From positions 5,580,001-5,644,000 of the forward strand of contig NZ_JAGPYQ010000001.1 of the NCBI RefSeq assembly GCF_018070025.1: 64,000 nucleotides of DNA, written 5' to 3'. Below are positions 17,014 through 25,658 of this stretch, piece after piece (the first letter of the stretch is position 1; each line of letters starts with the position of its first letter). The DNA is from Streptomyces liliiviolaceus. Lineage in GTDB: Bacteria > Actinomycetota > Actinomycetes > Streptomycetales > Streptomycetaceae. The translations under genes and the position numbers were made by a program. A model generated the notes under the pieces. It did no database searches. It was not told where the DNA came from and saw nothing but the letters and a program-made list of their open reading frames with translations.

Positions 17014-17350
17014 GCGCCGTCGTGGCTGATCGCGCAGTTCCCCGCGCCCCCAAAAACGACAGCGCCGTCGTGGCTGGCCGCACCCTCAAACGATCGCGCC
17101 GTCGTGGCTGGCCGCGCAGTTCCCCGCGCCCCTAAAGACGAAAAGCGCCGTCGTGGCCGGTCGCGCAGTTCCCCGCGCCCCTAAAGACGAAAAGCGCCGT
17201 CGTGGCCGGTCGCGCAGTTCCCCGCGCCCCTGAAGACGACGGCGCCGTCGTGGTCGGGTGCGCGGGTTCCGTGCGGCCGGAGATGAAAAGCCGGGGCGCA
17301 GCCCCGATTTTCAGGGGCGCGGGGAACTGCGCGATCAGCCACGACGGCGC
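17014..17350. repeat. Tandem and inverted Streptomyces-type intergenic repeats
   Basis: Units of the type gcgccgtcgtggc...cgcgcagttccccgcgcccc begin at 17014, 17062 (short), 17096, 17145, 17194 and 17242 (divergent). The units from 17096, 17145 and 17194 repeat with an almost perfect 49-bp period. An inverted copy lies at 17313-17350, and a stem (ccggggc/gccccg, about 17290-17307) sits just before it. Related GC-rich elements are common between Streptomyces genes and often act as bidirectional terminators. The 490-bp gap 16911-17402 holds nothing else recognisable. Confidence 0.8.
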
Positions 17351-17402
17351 CGCACCCTACGACCGGGCCGGACCGGGCCGGGGCCGGAACAGGGCGCGTC
17401 GC

Positions 17403-17981
17403 TCAGACGCCGAACTCCGTGGGCGACAGCCCAAGCGCCTGGCACGCCTCGCGGATCGCGTACTGCTCGGACGCCTCGAAGTGACCGTCCGCGCCCGCGA
17501 CCACCATGCCGGTCTGGACGACCGCACGGGCCTCCGTCGGCTTCTTGGCAGCCTTCGCGATGTCGCGCAGCGCCTCCGCCTTGCCCTGTTCGAAGTTGGC
17601 CGTGAGCCGGTCCACGTGCTGGTTGAAGCGCTGACGCAGCTGGTCCGCCGGGAAGTTCTGCAGCACCTCGTTCGAGGCGATCAGCTCCTCCACGCGCTGC
17701 CGCTCCGCCGGGTCGACCTGCCCGTCGGCCGCGGCCACCAGGGCACACATCGCCATGCTGGCGTCCCGGTAGGAACCGCTCTTCAACTCGGCCTTCGCCG
17801 AAGCGAGCTGGGACTTGAACAGCCCGAGCAGCTGAGCCTTCGAGCCGCCACCGGAGGAGCCCGAGGAACCGGCGGAGGACGAGCCGGCCCCGTGGCCACC
17901 GTGCTGTCCCTGGCCGGTCCCTCCCCCGCCGCTCCGGGACTGCTGGAGGTTCTTCGCCTGCTCCTTGAGCCGGTCGAACAT
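17403..17981 (-). CDS. TerB-family tellurite resistance protein
   Basis: A 192-residue cytosolic, helical protein. After an N-terminal helix (MFDRLKEQAKNLQQ) comes a flexible Gly/Ser-rich linker (residues about 16-50), then the TerB domain: YRDASMAMCALVAAADGQVDPAERQRVEELI and AVVQTGMVVAGADGHFEASEQYAIREACQALGL. The two AADGxxxxxE segments are the acidic metal-binding-like motifs of the TerB fold. ATG 17981 has GAGGTGG upstream; in-frame GTGs at 17987 and 17996 are alternatives. Monocistronic. In the family it takes part in a membrane-associated stress system with TerC-like proteins, such as the DUF475 protein nearby. Confidence 0.85.
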   Translation of the reverse strand: MFDRLKEQAKNLQQSRSGGGGTGQGQHGGHGAGSSSAGSSGSSGGGSKAQLLGLFKSQLASAKAELKSGSYRDASMAMCALVAAADGQVDPAERQRVEELIASNEVLQNFPADQLRQRFNQHVDRLTANFEQGKAEALRDIAKAAKKPTEARAVVQTGMVVAGADGHFEASEQYAIREACQALGLSPTEFGV

Positions 17982-18137
17982 CGCCACTACTGCCACCTCG
18001 GCTTCTGCTGTTACCTGTACACGGTTGATTCCTGTACGCGGTCCGTCAGATGAACGGCTGCCGCCTCAGGAGAGGTTCCCGATTGGCAAAGGTAACGTAA
18101 AAAGATCATGTGCAGGGCCGAGATGGCCGAACCCGCT

Positions 18138-18695
18138 CTACCCCACGGGCGCCAGCACCGTCGTACGGCCTCCGAGAGCTACGGAGAACTGGTCCGTGAC
18201 CTGCGCCAGGGCCTCCGCCGCACCCGGCGCGACGGTCAGACCGCCGTCGTCCCCGGCGGTGATGTCCTTGTCGAGCGTGAACCAGCCCTGGACGATGTGC
18301 GCGGCCCCCATGGAGCTCAGTACCGGGCGCAGCGCGTAGTCGATGGCCAGGACGTGGGCCGTGCTGCCGCCGGTGGCGAGCGGCAGCACCGTCTTGCCGG
18401 CCAGCGCGTACTGCGGGAGCAGGTCGAGCAGCGACTTCAGCAGTCCCGAGTAGGCGGCCTTGTAGACGGGGGTGCCGATCACCACCCCGTCCACCTGCTC
18501 GAACAGCGCCGTGGCCTCGACGACGGCCGGGTGCCGGAAGTCGGCACCGAGCAGCGCCTCGGCGGGCAGGGTGCGCGCCTCCAGGGAGACGACGTCGTGC
18601 CCCTGGTCCCGTAGCCGGTCGTCCAGGTGGCGCAGGAGTCGTGTGGTGCGGGAGGTGGCCGAAGGGCTTCCGGAGACGGACAGAATCGCGGCCAT
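18138..18695 (-). CDS. NADPH-dependent FMN reductase (SsuE-like)
   Basis: A 185-residue flavodoxin-fold reductase: ILSVSGSPSATSRTTRLLRHL (FMN-phosphate loop, residues 4-24), GVVIGTPVYKAAYSGLLKSLLDLLPQYALAGKTVLPLATGG. The sequence GTPVYKAAYSGLLK is characteristic of SsuE/MsuE. It would supply reduced FMN to the two-component LLM monooxygenases encoded upstream in the same operon. It is the last gene of the run that starts with the substrate-binding protein at 29195, and lies 61 nt downstream of the alpha/beta-hydrolase gene. The presence of SsuE is a main reason for reading this operon as organosulfur utilisation. Confidence 0.9.
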   Translation of the reverse strand: MAAILSVSGSPSATSRTTRLLRHLDDRLRDQGHDVVSLEARTLPAEALLGADFRHPAVVEATALFEQVDGVVIGTPVYKAAYSGLLKSLLDLLPQYALAGKTVLPLATGGSTAHVLAIDYALRPVLSSMGAAHIVQGWFTLDKDITAGDDGGLTVAPGAAEALAQVTDQFSVALGGRTTVLAPVG

Positions 18696-18756
18696 GAGGG
18701 GACCTTTCAGGGTTCGGGGTTCGGACGTGGCACGTGAGGGGTGGGGAGGGGCCCGC

Positions 18757-19569
18757 TCACCAGTCGCTGGTCTCCACGGCGATCAGTGGCACCAGTTCGT
18801 TGCGCAGGGTCTCCAGGAAGGTGACGATCTCGGCCGCCACCGAGCGGTGCTGCAGGTCGTTCAGCACGTCGTGGTGGCCGCCGCGGACGGTGGACAGACG
18901 GGCGCGGGGCAGGGACTTGGCCGTGCGGACGAGCGCGTCGTGGTCCGCTAGCGGATCGGCGTCGCCGACGAGGATCAGCGCGGGCACATCGGCCTCGCTG
19001 CCGTAGGCCGCCGCGAGCAGGGCTTCCGGCACCGGCTCGCCGAGTGCGCCACGGCGTACCTGGGTGTCGTCCGTGAGCCTGCCCCGGTGGGCGGGGCAGG
19101 AGGTGCGTACGTCGAGTTCGTCGTCCCAGGTGCCAGCGGCGTCGACGGCACCGGTCGCGTGGCCCGGGAGCCCGGCGAGGACGACGGCGTCCGGTCGCAG
19201 GCCGGTCGGGGCCCCGCCCGTGGTGTCGCCCACGCCGAGCAGCGCGGCGACGGCGAGGGCACCGGTGTCCGCGCCGACGAGCACGACCGGGCGGACGATC
19301 CCGCCCTCGACCCCGTCCTCGGGCCCGTTCGCCCCCGCGGTCCCGTCCCCGGCGGCGGTCAACCGGGCTCCGAAGTCGGCCAGTTGGCCGTCCAGGTCGT
19401 CGGCGTCGATGTCCGGGGCGTCGACGACACGGACGCGGTAGGCGTCGGCGGCGAGCCGCCTGCCCAGCCGGATGTAGGTCTCGCGGGTCTCTCCCCTGCC
19501 GGGCACCACGATGACGGTGCCGCGCGTGCGCAGGCCCTCGGGGGCGTGGTGGTCTGTGTATTCGGTCAT
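18757..19569 (-). CDS. Alpha/beta-hydrolase with Asp at the nucleophile position
   Basis: A 270-residue alpha/beta-hydrolase fold: GTVIVVPGRGETRETYIRLGRRLAA (oxyanion region), then VLVGADTGALAVAALLG where the nucleophile elbow should read GxSxG. The elbow reads G-A-D-T-G, putting Asp in place of Ser. The acid is in LILVGDADPLADHDAL and the catalytic His in VRGGHHDVLND. Asp nucleophiles occur in dehalogenases and epoxide hydrolases, so this is not necessarily inactive. An Ala/Gly-rich insertion (residues about 75-92) is unusual. Starts 1 nt after the stop of the LLM gene at 19571, so it is translationally coupled. Confidence 0.75.
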   Translation of the reverse strand: MTEYTDHHAPEGLRTRGTVIVVPGRGETRETYIRLGRRLAADAYRVRVVDAPDIDADDLDGQLADFGARLTAAGDGTAGANGPEDGVEGGIVRPVVLVGADTGALAVAALLGVGDTTGGAPTGLRPDAVVLAGLPGHATGAVDAAGTWDDELDVRTSCPAHRGRLTDDTQVRRGALGEPVPEALLAAAYGSEADVPALILVGDADPLADHDALVRTAKSLPRARLSTVRGGHHDVLNDLQHRSVAAEIVTFLETLRNELVPLIAVETSDW

Positions 19570-19570
19570 G

Positions 19571-20599
19571 TCAGACTCCAGCGAGTGCGGGCTCGGTCGC
19601 GGGCTGCCAGCCCAGGGCGGGTGCCACCTCGGTCGCGATGAGTTCGAGGGCGCGGATGGCGGTGTCGTGGTCGAGGACGGCGGGGTTGAACTGGGTGATC
19701 AGGTCGGTCGCGAGGGGCAGCGCCTTCTCCTGCCGCAGCTCCGCGACGATCTCCTCGGTGGAGCCGTAGAAGCAGTGGAAGCGGCGCAACGCCTCCTCCG
19801 GGGCTAGGCCCTTGGGAAAGGCGCCGTTCTCGGCCATGCGCAGCGCCGCCCGGTGCACGTCGTCGCCGATGTGCGCAAGGGCCGTGCGCCGGTCCTTCGC
19901 CGGGAACACGAACCGGGACAGCCCGATCCGCGGTCGACGCGGCCGGTCCCACGCGTCCAGGTACGCGTCGGCCCAGGGCCGCTGGATCTCGTCGGTGGGT
20001 GCGTCGAACCCGTACGCCGCCCGGTTGAGCAGCAGGTTCGAGCCGCCCGCGGCGGCGTGCTGTGCGCCGGGCCCGCTGAAGACGCCCTGCCAGATGCGGT
20101 CGGAGAAGTCCCCGGGCGCGGGCTGGACGCGGAATCCTGGCGCACGCACCTCCTCGCCGGCCAGGGCCGTGCGCAGCACGTTCAGGTGCTCGGTGGTCAA
20201 CTCGCGCTTGCGGGCGGGGTCCCGGCCGAAAGCGGCGTACTCCAGCTCGCTGTAGCCGCTGCCGACGCCGACCTCGACGCGGCCGCCGCTGAGCGTGTCG
20301 ACGACGGCGACGTCCTCGGCGAGGCGGACCGGGTCCTCCAGCGGCAGCACCGTGATGGCCGTACCGAGGCGGATGCGGGTGGTCCGGGCCGCGGCGTGGG
20401 CGAGGAACGTCCAGGGTGAGGAGAGGCCGCCGCCGCTGCCGGGGACGTGGTGCTGGGCGACCCAGCCGACGTCGAAGCCGAGTTCGTCGGCGGCGACGAA
20501 GAGCTCGGTGGCGTTGCGGTAGGTCTGTGCCAGGTCGGTGCCCCGCCCCTGGACATGGGTGAGGAAGCCGAGTCTGAAGCGCGGTGTTCCGTTCGTCAT
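19571..20599 (-). CDS. LLM-class flavin-dependent oxidoreductase
   Basis: A 342-residue luciferase-like monooxygenase using reduced FMN: RFRLGFLTHVQGRGTDLAQTYRNATELFVAADELGFDVGWVAQHHV, TTRIRLGTAITVLPLEDPVRLAEDVAVVDTLSGGRVEVGVGSGYS, and FSGPGAQHAAAGGSNLLLN. These match the alkanesulfonate monooxygenase/CE1758 branches. ATG 20599 was chosen over in-frame upstream codons because GAAAGGCGAGC precedes it and it fits the first strand. Reduced FMN is probably delivered by the FMN reductase at 18138. It lies 52 nt after the FAD monooxygenase stop. Confidence 0.85.
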   Translation of the reverse strand: MTNGTPRFRLGFLTHVQGRGTDLAQTYRNATELFVAADELGFDVGWVAQHHVPGSGGGLSSPWTFLAHAAARTTRIRLGTAITVLPLEDPVRLAEDVAVVDTLSGGRVEVGVGSGYSELEYAAFGRDPARKRELTTEHLNVLRTALAGEEVRAPGFRVQPAPGDFSDRIWQGVFSGPGAQHAAAGGSNLLLNRAAYGFDAPTDEIQRPWADAYLDAWDRPRRPRIGLSRFVFPAKDRRTALAHIGDDVHRAALRMAENGAFPKGLAPEEALRRFHCFYGSTEEIVAELRQEKALPLATDLITQFNPAVLDHDTAIRALELIATEVAPALGWQPATEPALAGV

Positions 20600-20651
20600 G
20601 TGGTGCTCGCCTTTCGAAGTCGCCCGGTGCGTCGTCGAGTTGTCGGGCGGC

Positions 20652-22454
20652 TCACCGTTCAACTCCGCGTCCGGGACCGCCTGCGGCTCCGCCGACCGCG
20701 ACAAGTCCCGAGGCGCCGGTGTCACCGGTCCCGGTGCCGGTCTGTCGGTCGCCGCCGGCCCCCAGCACCCGGTCGAGGACGGCTCCGGCGCCTCCGCCGG
20801 GGAGTTCGGTGCCGCGCCAGGCGACGTGCTGGTCGGGGCGTACGAGGACGTTGCCGGTGCCGTAGACCGCGCGGGCCTCGGGGTGGGTCAGGTGGATCAC
20901 GGCGAAGGGCAGCGCCCGTGCCGCGGCCTCCGCCACGAAGGCCTGCTCGACGCCACGGTCCTCGGTGAGCACGAGCAGGGCCAGGGAGACACCGATGCGG
21001 TCGTGGAGTGTGCCGCCGTACGGATCGACGTGTCCGTCGGGAGCACGGTGGCCCGGTCGCGGGTCGTCCTCGTAGACGTCCGCACGCCAGCGGGGTTCGG
21101 AGTCGAGCTGGCCGGGTTCGTACCAGATCGCGCTCGACGCGTCGTAGCGCTCGTCGAAGGTGACGCCCGCCGCCGGGTCCCGGTCCCTGCCGAGCCGTTC
21201 GCCGATCTCCTGCCGGCGCCGTACGGCCTCCGGTCCGAGGTCGGCGTCGTCGGGGATGCCGCCGCGGCGGATCTCCGCGAGGGTCGACTGGGTACGGCGG
21301 GCGCGCTGGAGCGAGTGGTCGGCGATCCGCCAGTTGTGCCGGCGGCGCTCCTCGTCGTAGGAGTCGAGCAGCGTCGTCGGCGCGTGGCCGCCGATCACCG
21401 CGGCCAGTTTCCAGCCGAGGTTGACCACGTCCCCGAAGCCCTCGCCGAGGTTGCCGCCGGGGGTACGGACATGCGCGGCGTCGCCGGCCAGCAGGACCCG
21501 GCCACGGTGGAACGTCTCGGCGATCCGGGTGGCGTGGTAGAAGGTCGTCGCCGAGACCAGTTCGAGGTCCAGGTCGAAGCCGAACGCGGCCCGGCCGATC
21601 TCCAGCAGCTCGTCCTCGGTGGGCTCGTGGTCGAGCGGGTACGGGCCGGCGTAGACCCGCCATTCGCGGGTGCTCACCGCCGCCAGGAAGCCTGACGCCT
21701 TCGCGTTGACGACGATGTTGCTGCCGCTCGGCGCCGCGCCGACGCGGTCGCTGATGTCGCCGGTACGGACGATGAGCCGCAGCCGCTTCTCCGCGGCGTG
21801 CTCGCCCTCGCGCTCGATGCCGGCCAGCCGTCGGGTGGTACTGCTCCCGCCGTCGGTGCCCAGCACATAGGCGGCACGGACGGTACGCCGCTCACCCCCG
21901 TCACCAGCCACGCCAACGCCCACGACCTCGGCGTCGACGCCGTCGGCGTGCTCGTGCAGGGCCCGCAGCTCCCAGCCGCCCGCGACGCTCACGCCCTGTT
22001 CCCTCAGCCGGTCGAGGAAGACCTGCTGGAGCACGGTCTGCGGCCGTCGCAGCGCTTCCTCCGACGCGTACGAGGTCGTGGGGCGCCGGGAGTTGAAGGA
22101 GGGGCGCGGCAGCGGGACGAGTTCGTGTCCGGCCAGGGAGGTGACCAGTCGGGTGCCCTGGTTCCACTCCGGTGGGTAGGTCCAGGCGTCGCGGATGCGC
22201 TGGAGCAGCCCCCAGCGCCGGAAGTGTTCCACCACGCGCGGGGTGTGTCCCATCGCGCCGGCCCGTACCAGGGTCGCGGTACGGGCGCGGTCCACGACGG
22301 CGACGCGGACGCCGCGTCCGGCCAGTTCGACCGCGGCGGAGAGGCCGACGGGGCCCGCGCCGACGATCAGCACGTCCACCGTGTCCGGCGGGGTGGCGGC
22401 CGGGAACCGTACCGTGTGGACGTCACGCCCGCCCGTCGCCGACAGTTCGCTCAT
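20652..22454 (-). CDS. FAD-dependent aromatic monooxygenase (PheA/TfdB family)
   Basis: A 600-residue flavoprotein monooxygenase of the p-hydroxybenzoate hydroxylase superfamily. Motifs: FAD site VDVLIVGAGPVGLSAAVELAGRGVRVAVVD (residues 26-55), the DG motif AAYVLGTDGGSSTTRRLAGI, and the second FAD site GRVLLAGDAAHVRTPGGNLGEGFGDVVNLGWKLAAVIGG, all in order. The C-terminal thioredoxin-like domain ends in a Gly/Arg-rich tail. It hydroxylates an aromatic ring with NAD(P)H and oxygen. It sits in the organosulfur operon between two LLM genes (10-nt gap to the one upstream), suggesting that an aromatic sulfur compound is the substrate; that last step is inference. Confidence 0.85.
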   Translation of the reverse strand: MSELSATGGRDVHTVRFPAATPPDTVDVLIVGAGPVGLSAAVELAGRGVRVAVVDRARTATLVRAGAMGHTPRVVEHFRRWGLLQRIRDAWTYPPEWNQGTRLVTSLAGHELVPLPRPSFNSRRPTTSYASEEALRRPQTVLQQVFLDRLREQGVSVAGGWELRALHEHADGVDAEVVGVGVAGDGGERRTVRAAYVLGTDGGSSTTRRLAGIEREGEHAAEKRLRLIVRTGDISDRVGAAPSGSNIVVNAKASGFLAAVSTREWRVYAGPYPLDHEPTEDELLEIGRAAFGFDLDLELVSATTFYHATRIAETFHRGRVLLAGDAAHVRTPGGNLGEGFGDVVNLGWKLAAVIGGHAPTTLLDSYDEERRRHNWRIADHSLQRARRTQSTLAEIRRGGIPDDADLGPEAVRRRQEIGERLGRDRDPAAGVTFDERYDASSAIWYEPGQLDSEPRWRADVYEDDPRPGHRAPDGHVDPYGGTLHDRIGVSLALLVLTEDRGVEQAFVAEAAARALPFAVIHLTHPEARAVYGTGNVLVRPDQHVAWRGTELPGGGAGAVLDRVLGAGGDRQTGTGTGDTGASGLVAVGGAAGGPGRGVER

Positions 22455-22464
22455 GTCGCTGTCC

Positions 22465-23805
22465 TCAGTCGTCCGCGAGGCTGGGCTCGCGGGTGTTGCG
22501 GTTGGCGGGGACCGGCAGGCCGAGGTTGCCGCGCAGGGTGTCGGCCGCGTACTCGGTGCGGAACAGTCCGCGCTTCTGGAGGATCGGGACGACGCCGTCG
22601 ACGAAGAGTTCCAGGTCGGCGTTGTTGCGGAAGGCGAGGTTGATGCCGTCGAAGGTGCCGGCGTCGAACCACTTCTCGATGGTGTCGGCCACGGTCCCCG
22701 GCGCCCCGACGAACGGCGATCGACGGAACTCGCTGACGGAATCCGCCACTTGACGCAGAGTCAGGTTCTCAGCCTTCGCCCGCTCGATCAGCTTGGACGC
22801 GCCGGTTCGGCCACCCTTCTCGGCGAGGTGCGCCACGTCCGGGAACGGCGCGTCCAGGTCGTGCGCGCTGAAGTCGTACGCGCCGAAGGAGCGGCCGAGC
22901 AGGGCGAGGTTGCCCTTGAAGTCGTTGTCCTCCTCGAAGATCTCCCGCTCGCGGCGCAGGGCGGCCTCGTCGGTGGCGGCGACGATCGGTCCGCCGTGGA
23001 TGAAGATCTTGATGTGCTCGGGGTCGCGGCCGTACGAGGCGGTGCGCTTCTTGATGTCGGCGTAGTAGTCCTGCGCCTGCTGCAGTGAACCGCCGGGCGC
23101 GTAGATGCCCTCGGCGACCTGCGCGGCGAGGTCGCGGCCCTCCTCGGAGACACCGGCCTGGAAGATGACCGGCTGGCCCTGCGGCGAGCGCGAGAGATTG
23201 AGCGGCCCGGCGACCTTGAAGTGCTCGCCCTCGTGGTCGAGCGCGTGCAGCTTGGTCGGGTCGAGGAAGATGTCCCGCTCGACGTCGGCGGGGAACGCGT
23301 CGTCCTCGTACGAGTCCCACAGGCCGCGGGCGACCTTGACGAACTCCAGCGCCCTGCCGTAGCGGGTGGTGTAGTCGAGGTGCTCGTCGAGCCCGTAGTT
23401 GCGGGACGTGCCGGTGTCGAAGCTGGTCACCACGTTCCAGCCGGCCCGGCCGCCGCTGATGTGGTCGAGGGAGGCGAACCGGCGGGCGAGGTTGAAGGGC
23501 GAGTTGTACGTCGAACTCGCCGTGCCGACCAGGCCGATGTGCCGGGTGTGGGTGGCGACCGCCGACAACAGGGTCAGTGGTTCGAGCCGGTTGAGATAGT
23601 GCGAGGGGTAGGTCGCGTTGATGAACTGGCTGTCGACGACGAACAGGGCGTCGAACAGGGCGTGTTCGGCCGCCTGCGCCTGCTTGATGTAGTAGTTGAT
23701 GTCGATGCTGGCGTTCTTCGCGACGCTCGGGTCCTTCCACAGACCGTGCTGGCCGGGGCCGCCGACGCCGTAGGGGTGCAGGGCGAGGTGGATCGTGCGG
23801 GGCAT
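22465..23805 (-). CDS. NtaA/SnaA/DszA-family FMN-dependent monooxygenase
   Basis: A 446-residue two-component monooxygenase that uses externally reduced FMN. Markers are IHLALHPYGVGGPGQHGLWKDPSV at the start, HYLNRLEPLTLLSAVATHTRHIGLVGTASSTYNSPFNLARRFASLDHISGGRAGWNVVTS (residues 68-127, the family signature), and GQPVIFQAGVSEEGRDLAA. Family members include nitrilotriacetate monooxygenase and DszA of dibenzothiophene sulfone cleavage. The length is normal. It lies downstream of the ABC importer genes (69 nt) and directly upstream of the FAD monooxygenase. Together with the FMN reductase it is the probable C-S bond-cleaving enzyme of this operon. Confidence 0.9.
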   Translation of the reverse strand: MPRTIHLALHPYGVGGPGQHGLWKDPSVAKNASIDINYYIKQAQAAEHALFDALFVVDSQFINATYPSHYLNRLEPLTLLSAVATHTRHIGLVGTASSTYNSPFNLARRFASLDHISGGRAGWNVVTSFDTGTSRNYGLDEHLDYTTRYGRALEFVKVARGLWDSYEDDAFPADVERDIFLDPTKLHALDHEGEHFKVAGPLNLSRSPQGQPVIFQAGVSEEGRDLAAQVAEGIYAPGGSLQQAQDYYADIKKRTASYGRDPEHIKIFIHGGPIVAATDEAALRREREIFEEDNDFKGNLALLGRSFGAYDFSAHDLDAPFPDVAHLAEKGGRTGASKLIERAKAENLTLRQVADSVSEFRRSPFVGAPGTVADTIEKWFDAGTFDGINLAFRNNADLELFVDGVVPILQKRGLFRTEYAADTLRGNLGLPVPANRNTREPSLADD

Positions 23806-23874
23806 GCGGATTCCTCTCGGTGGTGCGGAAGTTGAGGGGTGTAGGGGGTCGTCGGCGCACCGAGGTGCGTGGGC

Positions 23875-24747
23875 TCAAGCGTGCAGCAGCGCGCGGAGCC
23901 GGTCGCGTTCCGCGCGGTCGGCCGAGGCGCTGCGCAGGGTGGGCGCGGAGCCGACGAGCAGCCGGGTGTAGACGTGCTGCGGGTCGGTGATGACCTCGCG
24001 GGCCGCGCCGACCTCGACGAGTTCGCCCTGGTAGAGCACGGCGATGCGGTCGGCGACACCGGCGACGGACCCCAGGTCGTGGGAGATGAAGACGAGGGCC
24101 ACGCCCGCCGCGCGCAGGTCCTTGAGGATCTGCAGGATCTGGACGCGGTTGGCGGAGTCGAGGGCGCTGACCGGCTCGTCGAGGATGACCAGCTTAGGTT
24201 CGGTGACCAGTGCCCGGGCCACCGCGACCCGCTGGCGCTGACCGCCGGACAGCTCCCCAGGCAGCCGGTCGAGCAGGTCCTCGGAGAGTTGCACGCGGGC
24301 GAGGAACGTACGCGCCCGGCGGGCCGCTTCCTGTCGTGCCACGCCCTGGATGAGCAGCGGCTCGATGAGCGAGTCCTCGATGGTGAGGTCGGGGTCTAGG
24401 CTGCGCAGCGGGTCCTGGAAGACGTACTGGACGACGCCTCGGCGGCGCAGCCTGCGCCACTGACGGCTGCCGTACGCCCCGACGTCCTCGCCGCCGATGA
24501 CGATCCGGCCCGCGGAGGCGCGTACCAGGCCCAGGACCGTACGGGCGAAGGTGGACTTGCCCGATCCCGTCTCGCCGATGATGCCGACGGTCTCCCCGGG
24601 AGCGACGCTCAGCGAGACGCCGTGCAGGGCGCGGCGGCGCTGTCTGCGGGATCCGTAGTGCACGTCGAGGCCGGTGACCTCAAGGACGGCCCGCCCGTCC
24701 GTCCCGGCGTCGGCGGGCCGCTGTTCCTGCTCGTCCTCGGTGGTCAC
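23875..24747 (-). CDS. Peptide/nickel-type ABC transporter ATPase (OppF/DppF-like)
   Basis: A 290-residue cytosolic ATPase subunit. Walker A is GIIGETGSGKSTFARTVLG, the Q-loop VVQYVFQDPLRSLDPD, the signature LSGGQRQRVAVARALVTEPKLVILDEPVSALD, and the H-loop FISHDLGSV. The C-terminal part (YQGELVEVGAAREVITDPQHVYTRLLVGSAP) is the oligopeptide-type regulatory tail. The GTG at 24747 is preferred because its GTGA overlaps the stop of the OppD-like gene by 4 nt; the longer frame upstream is not protein-like. It energises the permease pair at 25658-27576. Last of five transporter genes. Confidence 0.9.
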   Translation of the reverse strand: MTTEDEQEQRPADAGTDGRAVLEVTGLDVHYGSRRQRRRALHGVSLSVAPGETVGIIGETGSGKSTFARTVLGLVRASAGRIVIGGEDVGAYGSRQWRRLRRRGVVQYVFQDPLRSLDPDLTIEDSLIEPLLIQGVARQEAARRARTFLARVQLSEDLLDRLPGELSGGQRQRVAVARALVTEPKLVILDEPVSALDSANRVQILQILKDLRAAGVALVFISHDLGSVAGVADRIAVLYQGELVEVGAAREVITDPQHVYTRLLVGSAPTLRSASADRAERDRLRALLHA

Positions 24748-25658
24748 GATGCCTCCTGCGGCGTGAGGAACTTCTCCAGGCCGTACTGGTCGTGCTCGGC
24801 GATGAGCAGTCGGGTGTACTCGTGGCGCGGACGGTGGAGCACGTCGCTCGTCGGACCCTGTTCCACCACCTCGCCCTCGCGCATGACGAGGACCTCGTCG
24901 CACAGCTGGGCGACGACGGCGAGGTCGTGGGAGACGACCACCAGGGCGAGCCCGGCCTGTTCGCGCAGTTCGGCGAGGAGGTCGAGGATCTCGGCCTGGA
25001 CCGTGACGTCGAGCGCGGTCGTCGCCTCGTCGGCGATGAGGATCTGCGGGTCGGCGGCGATCGCGGCGGCGATCAGGACGCGCTGGAGCATGCCGCCGGA
25101 CAGTTCGTGCGTGTACTGGCCGTAGACCAGTTCGGGGTCACGCAGTTGGACGGCCTGGAGCAGTTCGACGGCACGGTGGCGTGCCTCGCGCCGCTTCAGG
25201 CCCTTCTTGACCCGGATGACCTCGGCGATCTGCGCGCCCACCCGGATCGAGGGGTTGAGGTAGGACGCCGGGTCCTGGAAGACGGCGCTGATCGTGGCGC
25301 CGCGCAGAGCGGTCCACTGCTGGGGGGTCAGGGTCGCGATGTCGGTGCCGGCGATCTCGACGGAACCGGCGGAGACCTCGAAGTGCGGGGGCAGGATGCC
25401 CAGGGTGGCCCGGCAGGTGAGGGTCTTGCCGCTGCCCGACTCGCCGACGATGCCGACCGTTTTCCCCGGGGTGAGTTCGAAGCTCACACCGTGGACGATC
25501 TCGCGGTCGGTGACCCGGTCGCTGATGCGCACACCGCGCACGGCGAGCACGGGGGCGGCCGTCGCGCCGGCCGTGGAAAGCTCACCAACGGGCTCGGTGG
25601 CGGGCGAGGCGGCACTCAGGGTCGTGCCGGGTGCGGCCTTCGCGGACAGCGTGGTCAT
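24744..25658 (-). CDS. Peptide/nickel-type ABC transporter ATPase (OppD/DppD-like)
   Basis: A 304-residue ATPase subunit with Walker A GIVGESGSGKTLTCRATLG, Q-loop SAVFQDPASYLNPSIRVGAQ, signature LSGGMLQRVLIAAAIAADPQILIADEATTALDVTVQAEIL, and H-loop VVSHDLAVVAQ. Residues 1-45 form an Ala/Thr-rich extension before the ATPase domain. ATG 25658 overlaps the upstream permease stop in TGATG, so translation is coupled. It works as a pair with the OppF-like protein in the cytosol. The fold and motifs are clear; the substrate is inferred only from the operon. Confidence 0.9.
   Translation of the reverse strand: MTTLSAKAAPGTTLSAASPATEPVGELSTAGATAAPVLAVRGVRISDRVTDREIVHGVSFELTPGKTVGIVGESGSGKTLTCRATLGILPPHFEVSAGSVEIAGTDIATLTPQQWTALRGATISAVFQDPASYLNPSIRVGAQIAEVIRVKKGLKRREARHRAVELLQAVQLRDPELVYGQYTHELSGGMLQRVLIAAAIAADPQILIADEATTALDVTVQAEILDLLAELREQAGLALVVVSHDLAVVAQLCDEVLVMREGEVVEQGPTSDVLHRPRHEYTRLLIAEHDQYGLEKFLTPQEAS

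Noticed and set aside
17014..17350. CRISPR array
   Set aside because: Units are tandem with no unique spacers, vary in length, have an inverted copy, and no cas genes are near.
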